The notes: a model not told the origin generated them from the letters alone. 64,000 nt of DNA from Rickettsia tillamookensis (GCF_016743795.2 NZ_CP060138.2:744001-808000); one strand, 5' to 3'; positions 1-9,284 are shown, counted from the stretch's first letter. Numbers and translations: made by a program.

Positions 1-1
1 A

Positions 2-136
2 GCAGGCGTTAAAGATATAAAAAATATTGCTGAAGATACTTACATAAATCCGTTAAAATACCCAAGTAGAAGACGCTCATTTCACTTGCAACAACCTTAT
101 AATGAGAATATATTGTCAGCTATTGTAATTAAATAA
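2..136 (+). CDS. 3' end of an unrecognised gene (partial)
   Basis: An open frame enters from the left edge and runs 44 codons to a TAA at 134-136. The visible tail is basic (KYPSRRRSFHLQQ) and ends in a short hydrophobic stretch. No domain is recognisable in so short a piece. A palindromic repeat begins within a few bases of the stop. The assignment as coding rests only on the continuous open frame and plausible composition. Confidence 0.45.
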   Translation, partial: AGVKDIKNIAEDTYINPLKYPSRRRSFHLQQPYNENILSAIVIK

Positions 137-140
137 ATAT

Positions 141-298
141 AATATACTCCTGTGAAATGAAGAGTTGGGATACTTCGGTACAACTTGGAAAAGAGCAAGG
201 AGTCTGTAAGCCGAGGAGCGGAGCGTATACTAAAACGTTCAGCATCCGAGGACTTACAAAGACGACGTAGCCAATTTTTCAAGTTCAACGAGTATACT
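141..298. repeat. Palindromic repeat, type D (TATACTCG ends)
   Basis: This imperfect palindrome of about 155 bp closely matches, in inverted orientation, the copy at 44032-44187. Related copies lie at 20264-20404 and 23290-23415. All share terminal TATACTCG-like arms, an internal CAATTTTTCAAGTTCAA segment, and a core resembling CCTCACGTA / ACGCTGCGG. It ends one base before the start codon of the next gene and is open in that gene's frame, so it could add an upstream extension of 38 codons. Confidence 0.85.
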
Positions 299-850
299 AT
301 GAATCAAAATAAACCTTACTACCAAATAGTCTATGCACCAAACGATATTTTTAAAAAACAAGCAGAATATATAGACATTGTTGATGATAATATTCGTACT
401 ATTGTTGACAAAATGCTTCAGACTTTACATATAGAAAGGGCAGTGGGCTTGGGTGCTAATATGGTAGGAATATTAAAGCGTATAGCGGTAGTTGACCTAC
501 ATGAAAATAATAAATCATCGCCTATAGTTTTTATTAACCCGGAAATAACTTATTTTTCCGAAGAAAAACAAACTTTTATTGAGGGTTCTTTATCGTTTCC
601 AGGCATTGAAGCATCTATTACACGATCAAAAGCAATCAAGGTAAAATATCTTGATTATAACGGTAATAAGCAAGAGCTAGAAGCAGAAGGCTTTTTAGCA
701 ACTGTAATTCAGCATGAAATAGATTATTTAAACGGCAAAACTTTCTTAGATTATTTATCAAAACTTAAGCGTGATACACTCCTTAAAAAGATGTTAAAGC
801 ATATAAAACTCTATCCTCCACATATTCACGGTAGCGGTTGTAAGCATTAA
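299..850 (+). CDS. Peptide deformylase-like protein, probably inactive
   Basis: This 183-residue protein has the size and motif order of peptide deformylase, which removes the N-formyl group from new proteins. The three signature motifs are present but altered. Motif 1 reads GLGANMVG (50-57) instead of GxGLAAxQ. Motif 2 reads EGSLS (95-99), with Ser in place of the metal-binding Cys. Motif 3 reads QHEIDYL (138-144), with Tyr in place of the second metal-binding His. His139 and Glu140 remain. Loss of two of three metal ligands argues against classical deformylase activity. The ATG at 299 is preferred because the open frame upstream (from 185) is repeat sequence. Such divergent second PDF copies are known in Rickettsiales. 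Confidence 0.85.
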   Translation: MNQNKPYYQIVYAPNDIFKKQAEYIDIVDDNIRTIVDKMLQTLHIERAVGLGANMVGILKRIAVVDLHENNKSSPIVFINPEITYFSEEKQTFIEGSLSFPGIEASITRSKAIKVKYLDYNGNKQELEAEGFLATVIQHEIDYLNGKTFLDYLSKLKRDTLLKKMLKHIKLYPPHIHGSGCKH

Positions 851-869
851 GAGGCTATCTGTAAAGTTT

Positions 870-899
870 TTGACATTTGAATTTAGAATATGTTATAAT
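870..899 (+). promoter_or_regulatory. Promoter of the vapBC operon
   Basis: TTGACA (870-875) and TATAAT (894-899) are separated by 18 bp, an excellent sigma-70-type match, 27 bp ahead of the antitoxin start codon. The perfect palindrome just downstream would overlap the transcription start. Confidence 0.75.
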
Positions 900-900
900 T

Positions 901-920
901 GACTAGTTAACTAACTAGTC
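901..920. promoter_or_regulatory. Probable VapBC autoregulatory operator
   Basis: This is a perfect 9-bp inverted repeat (GACTAGTTA at 901-909, TAACTAGTC at 912-920) with a 2-bp spacer. It lies directly after the -10 box and 6 bp before the vapB start codon. Type II antitoxin-toxin complexes typically repress by binding palindromes at this place. Binding is inferred from position and symmetry only. Confidence 0.65.
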
Positions 921-926
921 AGTTAT

Positions 927-1181
927 ATGAAAAATACAATTACAGCCTTTGATGCTAAAACCCATTTTTCTAAATTATTAGACCGAGCTAGTAAAGGTGA
1001 AGAAATTTTAATTACTAAAAGAGGGAAAGCTGCTGCAAAAATTGTTCCTATTGATTCTCATAATAATATTGAGATTGCAAACATTGCAGCTCTTAGACTT
1101 CGAAAACTTGCAAAAGAAATTAATTTACAACCATCGGATTTAGAAGTATGGCTAAATTACAAAAACGAGGGTAAGAAGTAA
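927..1181 (+). CDS. vapB: VapB-type antitoxin (Phd/YefM fold)
   Basis: This 84-residue protein has the N-terminal Phd/YefM antitoxin signature: FDAKTHFSKLLDRASKGEE followed by ITKRGKAAAKIVPI. That domain dimerises and binds operator DNA. The C-terminal part (about 55-84) would wrap around the partner toxin. It lies 3 bp upstream of a PIN-domain toxin on the same strand, behind a strong promoter and palindromic operator, so it is the antitoxin of a two-gene type II module that probably represses itself. The family is clear; the VapB name follows from the PIN partner. Confidence 0.9.
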   Translation: MKNTITAFDAKTHFSKLLDRASKGEEILITKRGKAAAKIVPIDSHNNIEIANIAALRLRKLAKEINLQPSDLEVWLNYKNEGKK

Positions 1182-1184
1182 AAA

Positions 1185-1589
1185 ATGGTCTCTTTTGTTT
1201 TAGATTCTTCAGTAGTTTTATCCTGGCTTATGCCTGATGAAGTAGCAAATTTAGGAATATTAGATAAAACGATAAAAGAAGGAGCAATCGTTCCTTCTAT
1301 TTGGGGGCTTGAGATTGGAAATGTATTACTATGTGCAGAGCGAGCAAAACGTCTTACTTCCAATCAACGCCACCAAGCAATTTATACTTTAAAAGATATT
1401 TACATCAAAGTTGATCAAATAACCTTAGAGCACACATGGTTTGAAACAATGGATTTAGCGTGGCAGTATGGATTAACACTTTATGATGCTAGCTATTTAG
1501 AGTTAGCATTACGCTGTGGGTTACCAATAGCAACCCTTGATAAATCCTTAAAACAAGCAAGTAAAGCTGCTGGAGTCGTGGTGTTGTGA
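1185..1589 (+). CDS. vapC: VapC toxin, PIN-domain ribonuclease
   Basis: This 134-residue PIN-domain protein has the acidic residues expected for a metal-dependent RNase in order: Asp7 (VLDSS), Glu43 (GLEIGN), Asp101 (LYDASYLEL) and Asp119 (ATLDKSL). VapC toxins cleave RNA, often tRNA, when the antitoxin is degraded. The intact active site, full length and adjacency to vapB suggest a functional module. Its RNA target cannot be told from sequence. Confidence 0.92.
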   Translation: MVSFVLDSSVVLSWLMPDEVANLGILDKTIKEGAIVPSIWGLEIGNVLLCAERAKRLTSNQRHQAIYTLKDIYIKVDQITLEHTWFETMDLAWQYGLTLYDASYLELALRCGLPIATLDKSLKQASKAAGVVVL

Positions 1590-2285
1590 TCACATTTTTA
1601 CAAGCCGTAGCCAAGCTTCCCAGTCACGTTTGCCTAAATCTTCTTCAAACGATAATAAGTCTTTTACCGTCTGCTTACATATTTCTACGGAAGGGGTTAT
1701 AAGCTCTTGTTCTTTTATAGAATTTAGTAGTATTTGTGTTTTGCAAGCTTGTTCTAAATGGTAAGTATAAAACATAGCTTCATGAATAGTTTTGCCGCAG
1801 GTAATAGCACCGTGATTACGAAGTAACATCACATAATTTTGCTTAAGGTCATTAACAAGTCTAGTGCTTTGCTTGTTGGCATCTAGCACTAGAGAATTAT
1901 AATCATAATATGATATTCTGTCGTAAAAATGTAACGCCCATTGACTGAACAGTAAAAGCCCGCATTTTAAAGCAGAAACTGCGATGCTTGCGGGAGTATG
2001 ATAATGAAAAATAGCGGAAATATCAGGACGTGCTTTGTAAATACTGCCATGAATAAAGTAACCGGTTTTATTATATTGATATTCTTCCCCTTCTAAAATT
2101 TTTCCGTCTAAACTAACTTTTAAAAGATTCTCTGTAGTTACCTCTTCAAACCTTAGTCCAAAAGGATAAATATAGTAAAAATCGGCATTTTTAGGTCTTG
2201 CGGATAGATGCGTATAAGTATGATCATCCAGCGATAAATATGCCATTATTTGATAAGCAGCAGCTAAATTATATTTTATATCCAT
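1590..2285 (-). CDS. Class II aldolase/adducin-family protein
   Basis: This 231-residue protein has the class II aldolase/adducin fold. His94 and His96 (IFHYHTP) match two of the zinc ligands of FucA-type aldolases, and a further histidine lies in the [10 protein letters not shown] region. The position of the catalytic Glu in true aldolases is occupied by the adducin-like sequence YNKTGYFIH, with Gly four residues before His79. It is therefore closer to the adducin-like bacterial group of unknown reaction than to fuculose or ribulose phosphate aldolases. It runs convergently with vapC, with stops back to back. The next segment upstream is a palindromic repeat. Confidence 0.85.
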   Translation of the reverse strand: MDIKYNLAAAYQIMAYLSLDDHTYTHLSARPKNADFYYIYPFGLRFEEVTTENLLKVSLDGKILEGEEYQYNKTGYFIHGSIYKARPDISAIFHYHTPASIAVSALKCGLLLFSQWALHFYDRISYYDYNSLVLDANKQSTRLVNDLKQNYVMLLRNHGAITCGKTIHEAMFYTYHLEQACKTQILLNSIKEQELITPSVEICKQTVKDLLSFEEDLGKRDWEAWLRLVKM

Positions 2286-2320
2286 TGTTGTTAAAATCTA
2301 TTAGTGATTTTGTTATTTAA

Positions 2321-2421
2321 TGTCATCCCGTGATTTATTCACGGGATCCAGTTAAAAATACTAATAATATTAGTATTTTTAGTTATTTTGCTGGATACCG
2401 TGGACAAGCCACGGTATGACA
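2321..2421. repeat. Palindromic repeat, type A
   Basis: The left arm TGTCATCCCGTGATTTATTC and right arm CCGTGGACAAGCCACGGTAT enclose an AT-rich inner hairpin (AAAAATACTAATAATATTAG region). Many copies occur in the window. The longest ones carry outer inverted repeats TTGTTGCATGGCTC / GAGCCATGCAACAA. Here a partial outer arm (CGCAACAA) follows, and the neighbouring membrane-protein gene stops just beyond it. Confidence 0.9.
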
Positions 2422-2451
2422 CCGAGTACGTTTTTTGATCCACGCAACAAC

Positions 2452-4080
2452 TCAACTTTTAAAAGGAGCGTATACCATTTCTTCCTCTATTTCTATAATC
2501 GCTTCTTTAGGAGCTTTTATACATTCTTGTAAAGATTTTTTTCCTAAATACGGTGCTAGATTATAATTTAATATATAACATTGTAAATTATCTTTCTTAT
2601 TGCTAAAGTTAAATTCAATTTTATTTCCTTGCTTCAATAGTTTTTTAATTTCTGTCGTTTGTTGGATAAAATTCTTTTGTTCTACGTTTAAGTGCTTGAT
2701 TCTTAATATATTTTTTACTACAGAAAACGTAGAAATAGCAAGAAGCAGAAAGAATATAAATAATTCTTTATTATTTTGCTTATTTAAGAAAATACTATTT
2801 TTAACATATGAACCTGCAATCATTCCGATAGCTATAACATAACATCCTAGATATCTAAGTAATGATGCTCCTCTAATTGCTTCTTCATAACTAAAATTAA
2901 AGAAATATAAATATAATCGCCACAAGGCAAAAATTATAAAACAAGCAAAAATACTTATCAGAAAAAATTTATATTCTTTCAGCAAATTCGGTTTATATTT
3001 ATGAATTCCGTACCATGCTGCTATACAAATAGTATATACAACAAAACTTCCTTCTTTTACTAAGAATAACAAGAGAAATTTACCGTAATTTAGTAATAAT
3101 GCTCTATGCTGTTCATTAAAATTTTCAGCAATATATATTAACTTACTAAAACTATGTTCGCCTCTGTCCAAAAAATCATGAGTGCTTTTAAAATAACTCA
3201 TCCAAATAAAATTACACAAAATCGGCAAGATAAGTAGTATCAGATATACAATATAATCGCTTGATTTTCTAGGTTTTTTATAAAAAATTGTATAATGAGC
3301 TATAAGAATTATTGAAGCAAAACTTGCAAACCATGTTCCAATTTCTCGAAAAGAGGCAAGCAATATCGTAATAGGTAAAATAAGCAATAATGCTTTCTTC
3401 TTGTCTTCCTCAAGTATATAAATTGCAAAAATAGCTCCAAACATCAAACCGATAGTACTATCGTTATATATAGAGCGAATTCCGGTTGTATATAATACTA
3501 CGCTGCAAAGTAAAAGCGAAAATAATACCCAGGTTTGCCATAATTTCTTATTTGCGGCTAAAGGAGCTAGAAATGCTAAATGTAATAAGAAATGTGCAAA
3601 TAATACGTTACCGTCCGAATAACCTGAAAGTGAAAGCAGGAAGTAATGATAAACTGCAGCACCTCTTGGATAATGGGCATGAGTAGTAATAATGGAAGTT
3701 AACGAAGACTGATTCTCAAAAACACCGAAATATAACAATTCTTTAGTAAATATTCCCCAGTGCGAAAAATCGTCATAAGCATGCAAAGATGCCTCTCTTG
3801 TATAAAGAAAAAACAAAAGAATCAATAAAGTAAATACGATGATTTCAATTATATTTTTTCTGGATTCCTGCTTACGCAGGAATGACATGAAAGCCAAAAA
3901 TACACCGATGAAATAACTTACATATGTTGCAGCCGGTAATAGCTTTAATATAGCAAAGCAATATAGAATCGGTACTAATATGCTGATTGTTATAGGAATA
4001 GTAAAGGTCAATTTTGTTTTGAAATATTTAGCAAAAAAAGACGAAAACCCAAAAATGCTTAATATCGGTATTATGATCAT
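2452..4080 (-). CDS. Polytopic membrane protein, possible GT-C-like glycosyltransferase
   Basis: About 540 residues with at least ten hydrophobic segments spread from the N-terminus to about residue 460, then a soluble C-terminal tail. The first large loop holds an acidic motif, YDDFSHWG, in a position reminiscent of the catalytic loop of GT-C glycosyltransferases. That comparison is only suggestive. The start at 4080 (MIIIPILSIFG) is preferred because the open frame upstream (to 4119) is a type A repeat. The stretch FLRKQESRK in an early loop is encoded by a short type C hairpin near 3858-3888, an in-frame repeat insertion. Function not recognised beyond membrane location. Confidence 0.7.
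   Translation of the reverse strand: MIIIPILSIFGFSSFFAKYFKTKLTFTIPITISILVPILYCFAILKLLPAATYVSYFIGVFLAFMSFLRKQESRKNIIEIIVFTLLILLFFLYTREASLHAYDDFSHWGIFTKELLYFGVFENQSSLTSIITTHAHYPRGAAVYHYFLLSLSGYSDGNVLFAHFLLHLAFLAPLAANKKLWQTWVLFSLLLCSVVLYTTGIRSIYNDSTIGLMFGAIFAIYILEEDKKKALLLILPITILLASFREIGTWFASFASIILIAHYTIFYKKPRKSSDYIVYLILLILPILCNFIWMSYFKSTHDFLDRGEHSFSKLIYIAENFNEQHRALLLNYGKFLLLFLVKEGSFVVYTICIAAWYGIHKYKPNLLKEYKFFLISIFACFIIFALWRLYLYFFNFSYEEAIRGASLLRYLGCYVIAIGMIAGSYVKNSIFLNKQNNKELFIFFLLLAISTFSVVKNILRIKHLNVEQKNFIQQTTEIKKLLKQGNKIEFNFSNKKDNLQCYILNYNLAPYLGKKSLQECIKAPKEAIIEIEEEMVYAPFKS
3858..3888. repeat. Short type C hairpin inside a gene
   Basis: GGATTCCTGCTTACGCAGGAATGAC is the terminal hairpin of the type C repeat family. 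It is open in the reading frame of the surrounding membrane-protein gene and contributes a charged loop of about nine residues. Confidence 0.75.
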
Positions 4081-4098
4081 ATTAATTTGTAAACCCCT

Positions 4099-4198
4099 GT
4101 CACCCCGTGGCTTGTCCACGGGGTCTAGTTAAAAATACTAATATACTAAATATTTTTAGTTATTTTCCTGGATACCGTGGACAAGCCACGGTATGACA
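4099..4198. repeat. Palindromic repeat, type A
   Basis: A full type A palindrome, beginning TGTCACCCCGTGGCTTGTCC and ending CCGTGGACAAGCCACGGTAT, lies between the membrane-protein gene and ppdK. Confidence 0.9.
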
Positions 4199-4251
4199 CA
4201 GTGTGTTTTACCGATTCATGCGGGCAACGCCTGCTCGCAACAATGCCTTTA

Positions 4252-6888
4252 TCACCCGTGTTTAATTTTAGCTTGTGCTGCGGCGATTCTTGCTATAGGG
4301 ATACGGTATGGAGAGCAAGAAACATAGTTTAAATTCATTTTATGAAAAAATTCTATAGAGGCAGGGTTTCCTGCATGTTCCCCGCAAGCTCCGAGTTTCA
4401 AATTAGGATTGCTGCTTTTTCCTCGTTTTATAGCAACTTCAATTAATTCTCCTACACCTTCTTCATCTAGAGTAGTAAATGGATCGGATTCAAAAATCTT
4501 CTCTTCTAAATAATATGGGAGGAAAGATGCAATATCATCTCTAGAAATTCCGTATGTAGTCTGAGTTAAATCATTAGTCCCAAAACTAAAATAGTCAACT
4601 TCCTTAGCTATTTTCTTACTGCCGAGTGCTGCCCTTGGTAGTTCTATCATAGTACCGAGCGTAAAGGAAAATTTATATCTATAACGTTGCTTTAATTCCT
4701 CTATTACCTCATAAATATCCATTTTAAGCTTTTTTATTTCAGCTACATTGCTAATTAAAGGAATCATTAGTTCTAAGTTACATTCTATATGTTCTTTTTT
4801 ATGTAGCTCAAAAATAGCCGTAAAAATTGCCTCAATTTGCATTTGGTAAATTTCCGGTGAACATATACCAAGTCTACATCCACGGTGACCGAGCATAGGA
4901 TTTACTTCATGCATAGCATGAAGACGTTGATTAATCATGGATAACGGTAGATTTAAGCTATTTGCCAAATTCTTTTTATCTTCTTCGGTGGTAGGTAAAA
5001 ACTCATGTAGCGGCGGATCAAGTAATCTAATATTTACCGGTTTGTCTTTCATTACTCTGAATAAAGCTTTAAAATCCTCAGTTTGCAGAGGTAATAATTT
5101 CTGCACGGCAAGCTTTCTACGTTCTATATCAGGAGCAATAATCATTTCCCTTACTAAAGGAATTTTATTTTTATCAAAAAACATATGTTCGCTACGACAC
5201 AAACCTATACCTTGAGCCCCAAATTTTATAGATACTAAAGCATCGTTAACTGTTTCGGCATTTGCACGAACTTTTAAGCTACTAATCTCGTCTGCCCAAT
5301 CTAAAATTAATTTTGATTCCTCACTGAAAGTAGGTTGAATTAACGGCATTTCACCTAAGAAGATTTTGCCGCTACCTCCATCAATCGTTATAATATCACC
5401 TTGTTTAATAACTATGTCGCCTGCTGTTAATATTTGCTTTTTCTCATCTATAGATAAATTACTTGTACCGCAAACACAAGGCTTCCCCATACCTCTTGCC
5501 ACAACTGCGGCATGTGAAGTCATTCCCCCTCTAATAGTTAAAATACCTGAAGAAACATGCATTCCGTTAATATCCTCAGGGCTAGTATCATGGCGTACTA
5601 AAATTACTTTATGATGATGAGATAATTTTTCGGCATCATAAGGTGAGAATACCGCAATACCTGTTGCAGCCCCAGGAGAAGCAGGTAACCCTTCGGCAAT
5701 AGAAGTAAGCCCCTTACTGTAATCAATTCTTGTATGTAATAATTGATTTAATGATTCCGGATCGATTCGCATTAAGGCTTGTTCTTTAGAAATAAGCTTT
5801 TCTTCTACCATTTGTACGGCAATATTAATAGCAGCGATGGCTGTTCTTTTTGCAGTACGTGTTTGTAAGATATATAGCTTATTATTTTCTATAGTAAATT
5901 CTATATCCTGCATATCTAAGTAATGTTCTTCAAGCTTTTTCGCAATTTGTGATAATTCCTTAAACACTTCCGGCATCATTGCTTGCATAGAATTTGAATC
6001 ATTTGCAATAATAGGCATAGGTGTTCTCGTTCCCGATACTATGTCTTCACCTTGAGCATTTATTAAAAACTCTCCAAAGAGCTTTTTTTCTCCTGTAGAA
6101 GGTGATCTAGTAAAAGCAACTCCCGTAGCTGAAGTTTTACCTAAATTACCGAAAACCATTGCTTGTATATTAATAGCCGTACCGAAACCTTCCGAAATAT
6201 TATTGATTTTTCTATATATAACCGCTCTATTACTCATCCAAGAATGTAGCACCGCTTTAATTGCCGATTCTAACTGTTCATAAGGATCATTAATTAGTTG
6301 CTTAGTATACTTAATATGCAACCGTTTGAAATCCTCAATAATTTTTTCTAATAATTCTACGGTAATATCACTATCTTTATGAATATCGGCTTGAATCTTG
6401 TGCTTTTCGTAAATTTGTTCAAATAGATCACTAGGTATAGATAATACCGTTGAACCATACATTTCTAGAAATCTTTTGTAGCTATCAAGAGCAAATCGTT
6501 TATCACCACAGGAATCCGCAAGAGCATTACACACTTCGTTATTCATTCCAAGATTAAGGATAGTATCCATCATTCCAGGCATTGAAACTGTAGAACCCGA
6601 ACGCACTGATAATAATAGGGGATTGCTTGTGCTGCCGAAAATTTTACCGGTAGTTATTTCAAGTTCGGTGATAGCTTTTTTTAAGTCATTTTGAAAATTT
6701 TTAGGAAAGTTATTATTGTGGGTATAAAAGTAATTACATAGCTCCGTAGTTATTGTAAAACCATCAGGAATAGGTAGTTTTAGATTAGACATTTCAGCAA
6801 GACCTGCACCTTTGTTACCGAGTACATTCTTCATGCTAGCGTTTCCGTCACTACCATTACTGCCAAAATAATAAATTAATTTTTTCAT
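4252..6888 (-). CDS. ppdK: Pyruvate, phosphate dikinase
   Basis: This 878-residue protein interconverts pyruvate, ATP and phosphate with phosphoenolpyruvate, AMP and diphosphate. The N-terminal ATP-grasp half (about 1-340) starts with YYFGSNGSDGNASMKNVLG. The swivelling phosphohistidine domain holds GGMTSHAAVVARG (His near 455). The C-terminal PEP/pyruvate barrel ends with GACGEHAGNP, whose Cys is the catalytic acid. Length and motifs are those of an intact enzyme. The ATG at 6888 (MKKLIYYFG) is preferred over an upstream TTG at 6900. In Rickettsia, which lacks glycolysis, it probably makes PEP from pyruvate. It is monocistronic, with repeats downstream. Confidence 0.97.
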   Translation of the reverse strand: MKKLIYYFGSNGSDGNASMKNVLGNKGAGLAEMSNLKLPIPDGFTITTELCNYFYTHNNNFPKNFQNDLKKAITELEITTGKIFGSTSNPLLLSVRSGSTVSMPGMMDTILNLGMNNEVCNALADSCGDKRFALDSYKRFLEMYGSTVLSIPSDLFEQIYEKHKIQADIHKDSDITVELLEKIIEDFKRLHIKYTKQLINDPYEQLESAIKAVLHSWMSNRAVIYRKINNISEGFGTAINIQAMVFGNLGKTSATGVAFTRSPSTGEKKLFGEFLINAQGEDIVSGTRTPMPIIANDSNSMQAMMPEVFKELSQIAKKLEEHYLDMQDIEFTIENNKLYILQTRTAKRTAIAAINIAVQMVEEKLISKEQALMRIDPESLNQLLHTRIDYSKGLTSIAEGLPASPGAATGIAVFSPYDAEKLSHHHKVILVRHDTSPEDINGMHVSSGILTIRGGMTSHAAVVARGMGKPCVCGTSNLSIDEKKQILTAGDIVIKQGDIITIDGGSGKIFLGEMPLIQPTFSEESKLILDWADEISSLKVRANAETVNDALVSIKFGAQGIGLCRSEHMFFDKNKIPLVREMIIAPDIERRKLAVQKLLPLQTEDFKALFRVMKDKPVNIRLLDPPLHEFLPTTEEDKKNLANSLNLPLSMINQRLHAMHEVNPMLGHRGCRLGICSPEIYQMQIEAIFTAIFELHKKEHIECNLELMIPLISNVAEIKKLKMDIYEVIEELKQRYRYKFSFTLGTMIELPRAALGSKKIAKEVDYFSFGTNDLTQTTYGISRDDIASFLPYYLEEKIFESDPFTTLDEEGVGELIEVAIKRGKSSNPNLKLGACGEHAGNPASIEFFHKMNLNYVSCSPYRIPIARIAAAQAKIKHG

Positions 6889-7220
6889 ATCATATATCAA
6901 AATTTGCTAACAATTTATGTGTTTAGAAGCATTAAATACATATTTATACAGTATGAAAAAAATAGTAGCAATGTTAAATTAAGAATATCTTTAATAAAAT
7001 AGTTGAAATTTTAAATTTGTTAATAAATTTGTTATTATACTTATTAATTTAATTTATATTCTATGTACAAAAGTCAAATTTTCAAAAAAAATCTTATTAA
7101 TTTTCGCTAAAAAATATCTCAAAATAGCAAATCAATTAGAAAACTTTCACAGAACTTAATAAGTTAATTGAACTTCTTCTAAATGTTATTGACTAATTTA
7201 AGAAAATTGACCATAATTCT
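6889..7220. other. AT-rich intergenic region between ppdK and rnpB
   Basis: No gene is visible. The two neighbours are transcribed outward, so promoters for both must lie here. The stretch 7080-7115 (AAAATCTTATTAATTTTCGC followed by TAAAAAA) resembles the centre of the type F palindromes at 39037 and 60568, so a decayed repeat is likely. I could not choose a promoter confidently in such AT-rich DNA. Confidence 0.5.
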
Positions 7221-7598
7221 AAACGGTCGTGCAGTTGCGTGATGATATAATCACGAGGAAAGTCCGGACTCTATAGAGGTATGGTGCCGGTTAACATCCG
7301 GCAGAGTATTATTACTTTAGGGAAAGTACCACAGAAAATATACCGCCGAATTGTACGTAAGTACTCGGTAAGGGTGAAAAGGTGCGGTAAGAGCGTACCG
7401 GTAAGTTGGTAACAAATTACGCATGGTAAACCCCACCAAGAGCAAGATCAAATAGGCGTTACAGAACTTATCAAGTTCCCGGGTTATCTCTAGCCGGCTT
7501 GTAATGCGGGTAGATCGCTTGAGGTAAACGGTAACGTTTATCCTAGATAAATAACTGCAATGAATTTATATTCATACAGAATCCGGCTTATAGACCAT
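7221..7598 (+). ncRNA. rnpB: RNase P RNA, bacterial type A
   Basis: The catalytic RNA that trims tRNA 5' leaders. Conserved blocks occur in the right order: GAGGAAAGTCCGGACTC near the 5' end, CACAGAAAATATACCGCCG, GGTAAGGGTGAAAAGGTGCG, the GGTAAACCCCACCAAGAGCA segment followed by AGATCAAATAGG, and a 3' end near ACAGAATCCGGCTTATAGACC. GGTC near the 5' end can pair with GACC at the 3' end to form P1. Exact ends are estimated. A type A repeat follows immediately. Confidence 0.96.
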
Positions 7599-7600
7599 AT

Positions 7601-7701
7601 TGTCATCCCGTGATTTATTCACGGGATCCAGTTAAAAATACTAACATTATTAGTATTTTTAGTTGTTTTACTGGATACCGTGGACAAACCACGGTATGAC
7701 A
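7601..7701. repeat. Palindromic repeat, type A
   Basis: This copy sits directly after the RNase P RNA and is followed by a partial outer arm (GAGCCATACAACAAGG). It may serve as the rnpB transcription terminator, but no U-tract is obvious. Confidence 0.9.
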
Positions 7702-7762
7702 TCGAGCAGGCTTTTCGAGCCATACAACAAGGCCACACCGAACTTACTATGACACAAATTTA

Positions 7763-8431
7763 ATGAAAAAGTTATATCATTATCCTATTTGTCCTCTTTC
7801 AAGACAAGCTCGTGTCTTCTTAAAAGAATTAGATATAGAATTTACTACGATTAAAGAAGATTATTGGCAATTCAATAAAGATTTCTTAAAAATAAATCCT
7901 GCCGGAACATTGCCCATTTTAGAAGAATCATACGGCTTATTTGTGGTAGGTATTTATCCTTTTGTTGAATATCTTAATAGCAAATATCCGAATTTTAATT
8001 TTTTAGATGAAGATATTGATATTTGTTGCGAAATTAGACGATTATTTTTTTGGTTTAACGATAAGTTTTATCGTGAAGTTACTAAGATTATTATCGATGA
8101 AAAAGTTATAAGATCAATTGCTAAAATGAGCAGCCCACGAACCGAGTTTTTACGCGCTGCAAAAAATAATTTGAATTATCATTTGGAATATATAACTTCT
8201 TTACTAGAAAAAAGAAGTTATCTTGTATCGGATTCACTAACTATTGCCGATATTGCCGCAAGCTGTCACTTATCGGTACTCGATTATTTCGGCGAGATTT
8301 ATTGGGATAAATGGACGCTTATCAAACATTGGTATTCACTAATTAAATCAAGACCGGCTTTTAGGTTATTATTACAAGATAGAATCCCTGGCTTTACCCC
8401 TCCTAGCTATTATACGGATTTAGATTTTTGA
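7763..8431 (+). CDS. Glutathione S-transferase-like protein
   Basis: This 222-residue protein has a thioredoxin-like N-terminal half ([20 protein letters not shown], then [11 protein letters not shown] with the cis-proline that contacts glutathione). The C-terminal half is all-helical and contains SLTIADIAA, the conserved N-capping box and Asp of the GST C-domain. Cys10 occupies the place of the active-site residue in omega/beta-like GSTs. Probable roles are glutathione conjugation or thiol exchange; the substrate is unknown. A type D/E repeat begins directly after the stop. Confidence 0.9.
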   Translation: MKKLYHYPICPLSRQARVFLKELDIEFTTIKEDYWQFNKDFLKINPAGTLPILEESYGLFVVGIYPFVEYLNSKYPNFNFLDEDIDICCEIRRLFFWFNDKFYREVTKIIIDEKVIRSIAKMSSPRTEFLRAAKNNLNYHLEYITSLLEKRSYLVSDSLTIADIAASCHLSVLDYFGEIYWDKWTLIKHWYSLIKSRPAFRLLLQDRIPGFTPPSYYTDLDF

Positions 8432-8436
8432 ATATA

Positions 8437-8579
8437 CTTCTTCATAAACTCTACTTCTAGAGGTAATTTGTACGTCAATCCGCTGCTCGCATCCTCACGT
8501 ACTTCTATGTACGCTGCGGTGCTGTGCTGCGTGTTTCCTACAAATTCCTCTCTATAAGCGAGTTTATGAAGAAGTCTAA
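8437..8579. repeat. Palindromic repeat, type E
   Basis: A palindrome of about 143 bp with arms CTTCTTCATAAACTC and GAGTTTATGAAGAAG and a core CCTCACGTAC..GTACGCTGCGG that is also found in type D copies. Its right part contains the stop codon and last codons of the convergent BPL_N gene. Confidence 0.85.
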
Positions 8580-9284
8580 TATATAATTTAATAATTTGAT
8601 TCTTTCCGTATCATGAGCTTTTAGTATTTTACGAATATTATTAAGAGATTGATTTTTTATGAGTGCAGGCTCATATTCGAGATGAACTCCACTTAAAATA
8701 GCTGTCCCGTCACCGTAAGTACATTTTATTATTGCAGGTTTATTATCTTCATAACTTGCTATTATTTCAGTATCTTTAGTATTTTCTGCATCAACAAAAT
8801 ATCCACCACCATTATAAAAAGCATAACAATCCTTAATATTTAAATTAAGTGTTGGATTTATATTTAGGTAAGCGGCTCTTGCTCCTTTATTTGAATTATA
8901 GTAGTAAGGAGCAAGCAATGGTCCTCTAACCGTTCCATTGAAAATCTTTAATTCTCTTTCACCTATAACCTCTATATTTGTTCCTTTAGCAAATTCTAAA
9001 TAATTGCCGCTATAATAACTACCGGCACATATTCCAAGAAAATTACCGCCATTTTTTAAATAATTTTTTATATTATCATTTCCTTTGCCTTGCAATTTTT
9101 GTACATAGTATAAATCTCTTCCACCAAGTAAAATAAGTAATAATGTGTTTTGAAACCACTTTTCGTCTATAATTTCTTGTGCAGTAATATAATCTACCTT
9201 ATATTTTGGAGCATAAAGTTTTAAGGTATGCACACAATGCTTAATACTTTCTTTTGAAACTCCTAAATCATTATAAATTTTCAT
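8538..9284 (-). CDS. BPL_N-type class I amidotransferase-like protein
   Basis: This 248-residue protein matches the N-terminal domain found in fungal biotin-protein ligases (BPL_N), a class I glutamine-amidotransferase-like fold. It shows [17 protein letters not shown] and a nucleophile-elbow-like [10 protein letters not shown] with Cys near 86. BPL_N domains occur beside biotin genes, and here a bioY remnant is encoded divergently 75 bp away, which fits a biotin role. The last ten or so residues ([11 protein letters not shown]) are read from the inserted type E repeat, so the native C-terminus has been replaced or extended. The enzymatic reaction is unknown. Confidence 0.75.
   Translation of the reverse strand: MKIYNDLGVSKESIKHCVHTLKLYAPKYKVDYITAQEIIDEKWFQNTLLLILLGGRDLYYVQKLQGKGNDNIKNYLKNGGNFLGICAGSYYSGNYLEFAKGTNIEVIGERELKIFNGTVRGPLLAPYYYNSNKGARAAYLNINPTLNLNIKDCYAFYNGGGYFVDAENTKDTEIIASYEDNKPAIIKCTYGDGTAILSGVHLEYEPALIKNQSLNNIRKILKAHDTERIKLLNYILDFFINSLIERNL

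Noticed and set aside
97..288. Minus-strand 63-codon frame at the left edge
   Set aside because: It lies within a type D repeat and the 3' end of another gene, and resembles the tails added by the same repeat elsewhere.
4099..4119. GTG start of the membrane protein at 4119
   Set aside because: The extra 13 codons are type A repeat sequence; the ATG at 4080 starts the hydrophobic N-terminus.
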